The translations under genes and the position numbers were made by a program. Shown here piece after piece: positions 1 through 6,524 of a stretch of DNA of 10,939 nucleotides. This DNA comes from Lachnospiraceae bacterium (GTDB taxonomy: Bacteria > Bacillota > Clostridia > Lachnospirales > Lachnospiraceae), in NCBI GenBank assembly GCA_900753685.1, contig CAAEAB010000104.1:1-10939 (forward strand), in the 5' to 3' direction. The first letter of the stretch is position 1; every line of letters begins with the position of its first letter. The notes under the pieces were generated by a model that saw only the letters and a program-made list of their open reading frames with translations, was not told the origin of the DNA and made no database searches.

Positions 1-304
1 CCAGGGCTACAGCCACATCCCGTCCGGAAGCCGCCGCCGCCTTCTTGGCATTAACCACACCGGCCCTTACCAGTTCTTCCACCGAATAATCACTATAGCT
101 CAGTTTATAACGGTTGGCACTAAAAGTATTTGCATAAATAATATCCGCTCCCGCCTCGATATACTGGCGGTGAATATCCATTACGGCTTCCCCATGGGTC
201 ACGTTTAATGCTTCCGGAACCTTTCCCATAGGGACTCCGGCTGCTTGAAGCATCGTTCCCATACCGCCGTCCAGCATGGTGATTTTATTCTTGTAATCTA
301 ACAT
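1..304 (-). CDS. metH: Methionine synthase MetH, N-terminal homocysteine-binding part (3' end beyond window)
   Basis: This is the first 101 codons of a cobalamin-dependent methionine synthase, the enzyme that moves the methyl group of 5-methyl-THF to homocysteine in the cytoplasm. The translation starts MLDYKNKITMLDGGMGTMLQ and contains DGGMGTMLQ near residue 12 and GADIIYANTFSANRYKL near residue 52. Both are hallmarks of the homocysteine S-methyltransferase barrel at the N-terminus of MetH. The ATG at 304-302 follows an AGAGG sequence with about 6 nt spacing. It overlaps the stop codon of the reactivation gene by 7 bases, so translation is probably coupled. The folate- and cobalamin-binding modules lie outside the window. 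A short cobalamin-independent homocysteine methyltransferase, or a MetF fusion, cannot be excluded from this fragment alone. The neighbouring reactivation gene makes a B12-dependent MetH much the likeliest. Confidence 0.85.
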   Translation of the reverse strand, partial: MLDYKNKITMLDGGMGTMLQAAGVPMGKVPEALNVTHGEAVMDIHRQYIEAGADIIYANTFSANRYKLSYSDYSVEELVRAGVVNAKKAAAASGRDVAVAL

Positions 305-966
305 CTGGTTCCTCTCTTTCTAAACGCACACCGTTCACGATTATTACAAAAATCACATTTATTTTTCCTGTCATCCCGTTTTGTATCACTAATCCCCAAT
401 ATGGCCGTCACCGATTTACTCGGCATCATTAAACAGCTTTCCGTCAGGGAGACGCCGATTTTTCTATGGGTATCCAGCGCCCGGACTAACTCCCGCTGAG
501 CTTCCAGCGGCAAGTCGCCGTATCCTGGACTATACCTCCAGGTCAGATGGCAGCCTTCCTCCGCCACTTCCCGTTCCATTTCCTTTTCGGCAAAATCTGC
601 AATCTGTTCCACGGCCTGAATACCGCAGCTATCCATGACCACGCCGACATCCGGCTCTGTAACCATGTACCGCCGAATCCGCTTGTCCAGTTCGATTCCC
701 GCCGTCGCCCCAAGCAAAAATATCTCATGACAGTTTTTCAAATGCTCCTGTATATCCCTTCCGGCCAGCACCAGGGCTGTCCCGGAAACCAAAAGCCCTT
801 CATCGCATTTTTCAATCGGAAATCTTCTATATATATACTTTGGCTGGAGAATCTTAAGCGTCTCCGTTTCACAGCGATTCAGCAGCTGTTCAATCCGTTC
901 CGTAACTCCCGAATCCTTATATCCGAGATAGCGAAGAATCTCCTCCCGATTTAACCGTTCAATCAT
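298..966 (-). CDS. Stand-alone methionine synthase reactivation (activation-domain) protein
   Basis: This 222-residue protein matches the activation domain that in E. coli forms the C-terminus of MetH. That domain binds S-adenosylmethionine and remethylates oxidised cob(II)alamin during reductive reactivation. The diagnostic AdoMet-binding stretch is R144-YS-P147-G148-Y149, followed by the conserved TESCLMMPSKSVTAILGIS segment at 175-193. Here it is a separate gene between metF and metH, as in many Clostridia whose MetH lacks this domain. After the domain ends, near residue 195, a basic tail carries C204-x2-C207-x5-C213-x8-C222, a plausible metal or Fe-S ligand set absent from the E. coli domain. 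The ATG at 966-964 overlaps the metF stop by 4 bases (ATGA), and the stop overlaps the metH start by 7. The AdoMet/cobalamin role is known for the family. The metal binding is my inference. Confidence 0.88.
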   Translation of the reverse strand: MIERLNREEILRYLGYKDSGVTERIEQLLNRCETETLKILQPKYIYRRFPIEKCDEGLLVSGTALVLAGRDIQEHLKNCHEIFLLGATAGIELDKRIRRYMVTEPDVGVVMDSCGIQAVEQIADFAEKEMEREVAEEGCHLTWRYSPGYGDLPLEAQRELVRALDTHRKIGVSLTESCLMMPSKSVTAILGISDTKRDDRKNKCDFCNNRERCAFRKRGTRC

Positions 967-1847
967 ACCTTCCGGTTACAGCTTGCCAGAATATTGGAAA
1001 TACTATTCGTAATCCGTGTCGCTGTCTCCACATTATTCATTGTATAAAGATGAATTCCCCGCACGTCATTATTTATCAAATCAATAATCTGTTCTGTAGC
1101 AAAGGCGATTCCCGCATCCTTTAAGGCCACCGGATCGTCCGCATATTTATTTAACATCTTTGAAAATTTTACCGGGAAGCTGGCACCGCACATAGAAACG
1201 GTCCGCTCAATCTGCGCCTTATTCGTCACTGGCATGATTCCGGCTTCAATCGGCACACGAATTCCAACCTTCTCGACCTTATCCATAAATTCATAGAAAT
1301 GATTATTATCGAAAAATAACTGGGATATCAGATGGGTCACACCCGCATCAACCTTTTTCTTTAAATTTTCAATATCCGCATCAATGCTCGGGGAATCACA
1401 ATGTCCCTCTGCATAACAGGCGCCCGAAATATTAAAGCTGTCATCATAGCTTTTAATAAACGAGGCCAAATCGCTGGCATGTGAAAAATCGATGATACTA
1501 TTTCCCGGTGTAATATCCCCGCGAAGGGCCAGGATATTCTCCACGCCTTCTTCTTTTAAACGATCCAGAAATTCAATAATACTTTCCCTTGTCGATCCCA
1601 CACAGGTCAAATGACTGACCGGCTCAATCTGATATTCACTTTTAATTAAAGAGGCGATCTCACAGGTTTTATTCTTCTGCGCCTCCGAACCACCGGCGCC
1701 ATAGGTCACGCTGATAAAATCCGGCTTTAACCCCCGAAGCCCGTAAAGCGTGTTATAAATCGTATCAATAGACGTGGTTTTTTTCGGCGGAAATACCTCC
1801 AAAGAATAGACCACTTTTTTACTTTCAAATAGCCGCTGTATATTCAT
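963..1847 (-). CDS. metF: 5,10-methylenetetrahydrofolate reductase
   Basis: This is a 294-residue flavoenzyme of normal bacterial MetF length that reduces 5,10-methylene-THF to 5-methyl-THF, the methyl donor for the MetH encoded downstream. The visible MetF motifs are SLEVFPPK with the catalytic Glu at residue 17, ISVTYGAGGS near 46, NILALRGD near 104, HLISQLFFDN near 172 (folate-contacting Gln), IEAGIMPV near 201 and FPVKFSK near 224. There is no C-terminal regulatory extension of the eukaryotic kind. The ATG at 1847-1845 follows GGAGGAG (about 1853-1859) at good spacing. It is the first gene of a metF, reactivation protein, metH operon with overlapping joints, and it is divergent from dapF. 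The leader is only about 25 nt, so no riboswitch fits. In acetogenic relatives MetF also serves the Wood-Ljungdahl pathway, but no such genes are seen here. Confidence 0.95.
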   Translation of the reverse strand: MNIQRLFESKKVVYSLEVFPPKKTTSIDTIYNTLYGLRGLKPDFISVTYGAGGSEAQKNKTCEIASLIKSEYQIEPVSHLTCVGSTRESIIEFLDRLKEEGVENILALRGDITPGNSIIDFSHASDLASFIKSYDDSFNISGACYAEGHCDSPSIDADIENLKKKVDAGVTHLISQLFFDNNHFYEFMDKVEKVGIRVPIEAGIMPVTNKAQIERTVSMCGASFPVKFSKMLNKYADDPVALKDAGIAFATEQIIDLINNDVRGIHLYTMNNVETATRITNSISNILASCNRKV

Positions 1848-1878
1848 AAAAACTCCTCCGATTCCTATAATTCACTTA

Positions 1879-1907
1879 ATTATATCGCCGGAATTCCTTT
1901 TTTTCAA
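1879..1907 (-). promoter_or_regulatory. Sigma-A promoter of the metF operon
   Basis: On the minus strand TTGAAA (1907-1902) and TATAAT (1884-1879) are separated by exactly 17 nt. Transcription would start near 1872, giving a leader of about 25 nt before metF. An 8-bp perfect palindrome, GGAATTCC (1890-1897), sits inside the spacer and could be an operator. That last point is inference. Confidence 0.75.
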
Positions 1908-1965
1908 TAATTTAATTTCTATAACTGGTTATCAGCCGCTGTAATTATTAAATTTTTATAATTCA

Positions 1966-1994
1966 TTGAATACTTAAAAAAACCATAGTAAAAT
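1966..1994 (+). promoter_or_regulatory. Sigma-A promoter of dapF-murE
   Basis: TTGAAT (1966-1971) and TAAAAT (1989-1994) are separated by 17 nt. The predicted start of transcription near 2001 gives a leader of about 27 nt ending in a strong GGAGGT (2015-2020). The promoter is back to back with that of metF, their -35 boxes about 58 bp apart. Confidence 0.7.
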
Positions 1995-2027
1995 AAAAAC
2001 ATACAAAACCTTTTGGAGGTGCTTAAA

Positions 2028-2861
2028 ATGAAATTTACAAAAATGCACGGATGCGGAAACGACTATGTTTATGTCAACTGTTTTGATGAAACGGTTGAAA
2101 ACCCGTCCGAGACAGCCAAAATTGTCAGCGACCGCCATTTTGGCATCGGTTCCGACGGTCTTATTCTCATCTGTCCGTCGGATAAAGCAGATTTCCGCAT
2201 GGCTATGTACAATCTGGATGGCTCCGAAGGAAAGATGTGCGGCAACGGCGTCCGCTGCATCGCCAAATACGTCTATGACCATCATTTAACAGATAAAACT
2301 CGGATTTCTCTGGAAACCCTTGCTGGAATTAAATATCTGGATTTAAATATTAAAAAAGGCAAAGTTGAAACCGTCACCGTCGATATGGGCGCTCCGATTC
2401 TGGAACCGGCCAAAATTCCTGTCAACATTTCAAAACCCAAGGCAGTAAATGAACCGGTAGAAATTGACGGCAAGATTTGGCATATGACCTGTGTCTCCAT
2501 GGGAAATCCCCACGCAGTTGTCTTTGTCGACGACACACACAGCCTGAAACTGAATGAAATCGGGCCGCTTTTTGAGAAACACCCGCTTTTTCCAGAACAG
2601 GTCAATACCGAATTTGTCCATGTCATTGACCGTCATACAGTAGATATGCGCGTCTGGGAACGGGGTTCCGGTGAAACGCTGGCCTGCGGCACCGGCGCCT
2701 GCGCGACGGCCATCGCCTGCATCCTAAATGGAAAAACAGACAACGAGGTACTTGTCCATCTTCTCGGCGGAGATTTATTGATTAAATACGATACCGAAAA
2801 AAATACCGTCTTTATGACCGGACCTGCCGCCGAAGTTTTCTCCGGCGACATTGACCTCTGA
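2028..2861 (+). CDS. dapF: Diaminopimelate epimerase
   Basis: This 277-residue enzyme interconverts LL- and meso-diaminopimelate, the last step before wall incorporation or lysine synthesis. It acts in the cytoplasm without a cofactor, using two cysteines as acid and base. Both are present: C71 in MCGNGVRC and C220 in ERGSGETLACGTGACA. The N-terminal MHGCGNDYVYVN and GSDGLILI (near 41) motifs are also typical, and the length is normal. I start at ATG 2028, which lies 7 nt after GGAGGT (2015-2020). The upstream in-frame TTG at 2013 would lie inside that ribosome binding site. A consensus promoter precedes it. The gene is followed 49 nt later by a MurE-type ligase whose substrate would be the product of this enzyme, so the pair reads as a wall-precursor operon. 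Confidence 0.96.
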   Translation: MKFTKMHGCGNDYVYVNCFDETVENPSETAKIVSDRHFGIGSDGLILICPSDKADFRMAMYNLDGSEGKMCGNGVRCIAKYVYDHHLTDKTRISLETLAGIKYLDLNIKKGKVETVTVDMGAPILEPAKIPVNISKPKAVNEPVEIDGKIWHMTCVSMGNPHAVVFVDDTHSLKLNEIGPLFEKHPLFPEQVNTEFVHVIDRHTVDMRVWERGSGETLACGTGACATAIACILNGKTDNEVLVHLLGGDLLIKYDTEKNTVFMTGPAAEVFSGDIDL

Positions 2862-2869
2862 TTTTATCA

Positions 2870-2897
2870 CCAGGGCAAAATAAAACTTTTTGCCTGG
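2870..2897 (+). repeat. Inverted repeat abutting the murE ribosome binding site
   Basis: CCAGGGCAAAA (2870-2880) can pair with TTTTTGCCTGG (2887-2897) with one bulged G and a 6-nt loop. The stem ends directly at AAAGGA (2898-2903), the murE ribosome binding site. No T-run follows, so it is not a classical terminator. A role in tuning translation or mRNA stability between dapF and murE is only inferred. Confidence 0.45.
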
Positions 2898-2910
2898 AAA
2901 GGAATGTAAT

Positions 2911-4368
2911 ATGAAATTATCCCAATTACTTGAACGAATGAACTATACCTGTATCCAGGGTTCCGTAGATATTCCTATATCCCATTTACTCTATGACTCC
3001 AGAAATGCCTGCCCGGACGGTGTATTTGTCTGCATCAGCGGCGCGGTCATGGACGGTCATTCCTTCATCCGGGATGTGGTGATGAAGGGCGTCACCGCCG
3101 TCATTGTTGAAAAGGATGTCAAAGCCCCGGCCCATGTGACAGTCATTCGTGTTGAAAATACTCGAAGCGCTCTGGCTTACATGTCCGCCGCTTATTTTGG
3201 ATATCCCGCAGAGGAATTGAAAACTATCGGTATTACCGGTACAAAGGGAAAAACAACCACAACCTATATGGTCCGTTCCATTTTGGAAAACTCCGGCTTT
3301 AAGACCGGCCTCATCGGCACCATTGAAACCATTATCGGCAAAAAAGTCATTAAAGCCAATAACACCACGCCGGAATCCTATCTTGTTCAGCAGTATTTCC
3401 GCGATATGGTCAATGCAGGCTGTCAATGCGTTGTCATGGAAGTTTCCTCCCAGGGCCTGATGCTTCACCGGGTCGATGGTTTTACCTTTGATTACGGTAT
3501 TTTTACCAATCTCGCACCGGACCATATCGGCCCGAATGAACATAAAGATCTGGATGACTATATTCACTGCAAATCGCTTTTATTCCAGAAATGCCGCCAC
3601 GGTATTGTCAACATCGACGATGCCTATGTGGCGCAGATTACCGACGGTCATACCTGCGATCTGGAAACCTTTGGCATGTCGGAAAAAGCCGACTTTTTCG
3701 CTTCCAACATGAAACTGCTTCAAAAACCAGGCCTGCTTGGCGTTACCTACCACCTTTCCGGCCGCATGGATATGGATGTGGAAATCGACATCCCGGGACG
3801 TTTCAGCGTATACAACTCCCTGACAGCCATTGCCATCTGTCATCACTTTAATGTGCCTAAAGAAAACATTTTAAAGGCATTGACCGATGTTCATGTCAAA
3901 GGTCGGTTGGAAACCATCCCGATTTCTCCGAAATTTACGTTGATGATTGACTACGCTCATAATGCCATGGCCTTGGAAAGTTTGCTGCTTTCCCTGAAAG
4001 AATACCATCCGAAGCGTCTAGTTACTTTGTTTGGCTGCGGCGGCAACAGAGACCCACACCGCCGTTATGAAATGGGTGATGTTTCTTCCCATCTTTCTGA
4101 TCTGACCGTAGTCACCTCAGATAATCCGAGATTCGAGGAACCGATGGCCATCATTAATGACATTTTGATCGGTGTTCGCCGAGGCCCCGGAAAATATGTC
4201 ACCATTCCTGATCGTAAAGAAGCCATTAAATATTGCATCGATAACGCCCAGGATGGCGATATCATTATTCTCGCCGGCAAAGGCCATGAAGATTACCAGG
4301 AAATCAAAGGTATTAAATACCCGATGGACGAACGGGATTTGATTGCCGATATTCTGACCGGAAAATAA
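2911..4368 (+). CDS. murE: UDP-MurNAc-tripeptide synthetase, MurE type (meso-DAP-adding signature)
   Basis: This 485-residue Mur ligase, of normal MurE length, adds the third amino acid to UDP-MurNAc-L-Ala-D-Glu using ATP. An N-terminal UDP-sugar domain (about 1-100, with LLYDSRNACPDGVFV) precedes the ATP site GITGTKGKTTT (107-117). Next come NNTTPES (150-156), EVSSQGL, and K221, which aligns with the carbamylated lysine of Mur ligases. IDYAHN (346-351) and FGCGGNRD (374-381) follow. DNPR at 404-407 and GKGHE at 456-460 match the meso-diaminopimelate pocket of E. coli MurE, agreeing with dapF upstream. One loop is unusual: DHIGPNEHKDLDDY (204-217) replaces the commoner DHLD-aromatic-HG form and is two residues longer. 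I start at ATG 2911 after AAAGGA, not at the in-frame TTG 2890. It lies outside any mra/dcw cluster seen here, so a second, paralogous MurE is possible. Confidence 0.88.
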   Translation: MKLSQLLERMNYTCIQGSVDIPISHLLYDSRNACPDGVFVCISGAVMDGHSFIRDVVMKGVTAVIVEKDVKAPAHVTVIRVENTRSALAYMSAAYFGYPAEELKTIGITGTKGKTTTTYMVRSILENSGFKTGLIGTIETIIGKKVIKANNTTPESYLVQQYFRDMVNAGCQCVVMEVSSQGLMLHRVDGFTFDYGIFTNLAPDHIGPNEHKDLDDYIHCKSLLFQKCRHGIVNIDDAYVAQITDGHTCDLETFGMSEKADFFASNMKLLQKPGLLGVTYHLSGRMDMDVEIDIPGRFSVYNSLTAIAICHHFNVPKENILKALTDVHVKGRLETIPISPKFTLMIDYAHNAMALESLLLSLKEYHPKRLVTLFGCGGNRDPHRRYEMGDVSSHLSDLTVVTSDNPRFEEPMAIINDILIGVRRGPGKYVTIPDRKEAIKYCIDNAQDGDIIILAGKGHEDYQEIKGIKYPMDERDLIADILTGK

Positions 4369-4395
4369 TTTATAAACTTCTATACAAATATTACC

Positions 4396-4421
4396 AGGCC
4401 AGCGCCCAAAGACGCTGGCTT
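4396..4421 (+). terminator. Hairpin terminator after murE, possibly shared
   Basis: GCCAGCG (4398-4404) and CGCTGGC (4413-4419) form a 7-bp stem, extended to 9 bp by one G-T and one A-T pair, with an 8-nt loop. The bases after it (TTTCGCTTTGCTT) are T-rich but not a clean run. It lies between the convergent ends of murE (4368) and the ATPase gene (4442) and may serve both. Confidence 0.55.
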
Positions 4422-4441
4422 TCGCTTTGCTTCAATCACAC

Positions 4442-6304
4442 TTATTTTGTCTTAACACTCACTTTTTTCCCAGAAAATGCAATTCCGAATTTCAAAATAT
4501 CCTTAATTCCATCTTCTTTCATTTCGGCATCATACCCCATATAATCAATCTGAGCTAACGCTTCATCTGCAAGTCCGGCAAGTTTATCTTCATCCAATTC
4601 CTTCTTCCACTTAAGCTCCATGATAATTCCCGGATATCTTTCTTCTCTGGGAATCAGACCGATATCATATCTTCCGCCGCCAGACTCTCTGTTAGATTTA
4701 ATCTTATACTGATTATCCATCAAAGCAATCAATCCAAGAACTAAACCATGATAAAATCCCTCTGCTCCTGCATCATAAAAGCTGATGGATTTGTCCATAT
4801 ATTCTGCAATAGCCTTCTGCAGTTTTTTATAATCGTTTGCATAGAGACTTTCTGCAATCTTATTGGCAGTTGTTCTTGTAATAGCTCCAATCTGTACCAA
4901 GTGGGATAATATCTCACTCTTGTAAACCGCCGCTATTTCTCTGTTAGGAATTGAAATCTCACACAAATAGGAGCCATCTGCCTGTAACTCCTTTTTTGGA
5001 GTCTTCAAATATCCTGCCACCAATAACCAACTATAAACATTGGCTGGATCTTCAGCAAGTGATCTGTAAACAACATTCTGGTCAATTCTTGCAATGACCC
5101 TCTCTCCTTGAAGCAGAGAGTAAAGTCTTTCAGTAATATCATCGGTAGCAACCTTCAGAACATCTTCAAGAATTTCATTCTTACCAGTATTTACCCAATA
5201 TGCCTGAGGAATGCAGCCCTTTGAAATATAATTGATGACTGACCACGGATTATATATTTCTTTACTGCCAAATAAGTATCCATCATACCAATCCCTTAGT
5301 TCACTTTCCTTCTCTGATACTCCGTAGTACTCAAGCATCCTCGTTACTTCTTCACCAGTAAATCCAAAATAATTATCGTATTCTTCATCCATTATAGAAT
5401 TTACCGTCAAATTATTTAATCCATTAAAAATACTCTCCTGTGCAATTCGAAGAATACCGGTAAGAAATCCATAAGAAAGATTCTTATTGTCTTTAAATGC
5501 TCCGGAAAAGAAGTTTCTCATAAATCCAATGATTTCCTCATAAAAGTCCTTCGTATATCCTTCCTGAATTGGAGTATCATATTCATCAATAATAATAATC
5601 GGAGCCTTGCCATAATGAGTATTGAGCATCTTTGACAGCTTCTCAAGTGCTGATGTAAGCGCCACCTCATTTGCTGTACTGTCAAGAATCTTTGCAAAAT
5701 ATTCCTTCTCATATTCTGAAAGCTTATCACTGTTTACTAACTCCTGATGCCTTCCATATTCTTCTTGAAGAAGCGCCTTAATCTTTTCAATTGTCTCTTC
5801 CCAGGTGTCAAACTTTACATCCTTAAAAGTTAGAAATATAACCGGATACTTTCCCTGATGTGAACGATATTCCTCGCCGCATTTCCAGATAGCTTTATCC
5901 GTAAAATATCTGGATGTATCTGTATCTGTACTTTCAAAGAATACTCTGAGCATATCCATATTCAATGTTTTACCAAATCTTCTGGGTCTCGTAAACAAAG
6001 ATACCAATGGCTTCTTATCTAAGAATTCCTTAATCAGCAAGGTTTTATCGACATAATAGTATTCCGACTGGGCACGTACATAATCAGAAATACCAATAGG
6101 CAATGATTTCCTTTCTGCACTTGCTGCTTTCTTTACGTATTTTCCTGATGAAACTCTTCCATCCATCGGTTTCTCTGCATGATCCGGGATTTTCCAGCTT
6201 TTTCCTACCTTTACGGCTCTCGGAATTTTTCCTCTTTTACAAAAATTAGTAACCGTACGCTCTGTAACATTCCAAATTGATGCCATCTCTTTACAAGTTT
6301 TCAT
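4442..6304 (-). CDS. HTH + AAA-ATPase-like + PD-(D/E)XK nuclease-like protein, function unknown
   Basis: This intact 620-residue protein has three parts. Residues 1-45 (starting MKTCKEMASIWNVTERT) read as a helix-turn-helix of MerR/excisionase type. An AAA-ATPase-like domain (Pfam AAA-ATPase_like group) follows, with the degenerate Walker A FTRPRRFGKT (104-113) and Walker B IIIIDEYDTP (236-245). The C-terminus (about 510-615) resembles a PD-(D/E)XK nuclease: GGGRYD with D547, then GIIMELKW with E563 and K565. This family is common, multicopy and uncharacterised in gut Clostridia and Bacteroides. No activity is established, so nuclease and DNA-binding roles are inferred. I start at ATG 6304, 9 nt after AGGGG (6318-6314). 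The ATG at 6313 directly abuts that site and would add three residues. Part of the gene is more A+T-rich than murE (21/60 G+C at 5581-5640 against 33/60 at 3421-3480), a weak hint of transfer. It has its own promoter and stands alone. Confidence 0.85.
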   Translation of the reverse strand: MKTCKEMASIWNVTERTVTNFCKRGKIPRAVKVGKSWKIPDHAEKPMDGRVSSGKYVKKAASAERKSLPIGISDYVRAQSEYYYVDKTLLIKEFLDKKPLVSLFTRPRRFGKTLNMDMLRVFFESTDTDTSRYFTDKAIWKCGEEYRSHQGKYPVIFLTFKDVKFDTWEETIEKIKALLQEEYGRHQELVNSDKLSEYEKEYFAKILDSTANEVALTSALEKLSKMLNTHYGKAPIIIIDEYDTPIQEGYTKDFYEEIIGFMRNFFSGAFKDNKNLSYGFLTGILRIAQESIFNGLNNLTVNSIMDEEYDNYFGFTGEEVTRMLEYYGVSEKESELRDWYDGYLFGSKEIYNPWSVINYISKGCIPQAYWVNTGKNEILEDVLKVATDDITERLYSLLQGERVIARIDQNVVYRSLAEDPANVYSWLLVAGYLKTPKKELQADGSYLCEISIPNREIAAVYKSEILSHLVQIGAITRTTANKIAESLYANDYKKLQKAIAEYMDKSISFYDAGAEGFYHGLVLGLIALMDNQYKIKSNRESGGGRYDIGLIPREERYPGIIMELKWKKELDEDKLAGLADEALAQIDYMGYDAEMKEDGIKDILKFGIAFSGKKVSVKTK

Positions 6305-6313
6305 CAGCGACAT

Positions 6314-6318
6314 CCCCT
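6314..6318 (-). promoter_or_regulatory. Ribosome binding site deciding the ATPase gene start
   Basis: AGGGG (6318-6314 on the minus strand) touches the ATG at 6313 but lies 9 nt from the in-frame ATG at 6304. The spacing favours 6304. Confidence 0.6.
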
Positions 6319-6343
6319 ATCAATTAATAATCTTATCTCCATA

Positions 6344-6372
6344 ATTATAAACAATTTTCGGAAATATATCAA
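6344..6372 (-). promoter_or_regulatory. Sigma-A promoter of the HTH-ATPase gene
   Basis: On the minus strand TTGATA (6372-6367) and TATAAT (6349-6344) are 17 nt apart, giving a start near 6337 and a leader of about 33 nt. One copy of a repeated TTTCsGAAA site lies in the spacer and a second lies just upstream of the -35 box. Confidence 0.7.
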
Positions 6373-6397
6373 ATAAGAATTGTTTTCTTTCCGAAAA
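6355..6397. repeat. 10-bp inverted repeat around the ATPase promoter (putative operator)
   Basis: TTTTCGGAAA (6355-6364) and its exact reverse complement TTTCCGAAAA (6388-6397) are 33 bp apart start to start. Each half is itself a near-palindrome, TTTCsGAAA. The first lies between the -10 and -35 boxes, the second upstream of the -35. About three helical turns separate them, an arrangement that suits a dimeric repressor binding both sites on one DNA face. The operator role is inferred. Confidence 0.55.
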
Positions 6398-6425
6398 ATA
6401 TTGTTATATTACTTTTTTTAAAATT

Positions 6426-6467
6426 TCAGAGGCAGATAAGACTCCTGAAAGTCATATCTGCCCCTGA
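6426..6467 (-). terminator. Long hairpin terminator downstream of the thioesterase gene
   Basis: Read on the minus strand, TCAG + G-U + GGCAGATA pairs with TATCTGCC...CTGA for 13 continuous pairs. Then come one mismatch, four further pairs (GACT/AGTC) and a 6-nt loop, followed by AATTTT. The G-U pair forms only in the minus-strand RNA; the plus strand has an A-C mismatch there. This fits termination of transcripts from the thioesterase gene about 60 nt after its stop. The T-run is short. Confidence 0.6.
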
Positions 6468-6524
6468 TTTGGACTATCTGTTTCCTGACAGCCCCTTTTC
6501 TACTATAAAGAGGATTTCTGATTT

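Noticed and set aside
547..954. 135-codon plus-strand ORF
   Set aside because: It lies wholly opposite the MetH reactivation gene, whose translation shows clear family motifs. No ribosome binding site or family resemblance supports it.
1921..1932. ATAAC-TG-GTTAT inverted repeat upstream of the metF promoter, considered as a regulator site
   Set aside because: Only 5-bp arms in an A+T-rich region and no further symmetry; chance occurrence is likely.
2013..2027. Upstream TTG start for dapF
   Set aside because: This codon is part of the GGAGGT ribosome binding site. ATG 2028 is correctly spaced and gives the usual family N-terminus.
1848..2027. SAM riboswitch or T-box between metF and dapF
   Set aside because: No conserved helices were seen, and back-to-back consensus promoters leave leaders of only about 25-27 nt on each side.
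2890..2910. Upstream TTG start for murE
   Set aside because: It lies in the hairpin arm with no ribosome binding site, while ATG 2911 follows AAAGGA.
4369..6420. Insertion sequence carrying the HTH-ATPase gene
   Set aside because: No transposase, no matching terminal inverted repeats at both ends and no recognisable target-site duplication. The inverted repeat at 6355-6397 is confined to the promoter.
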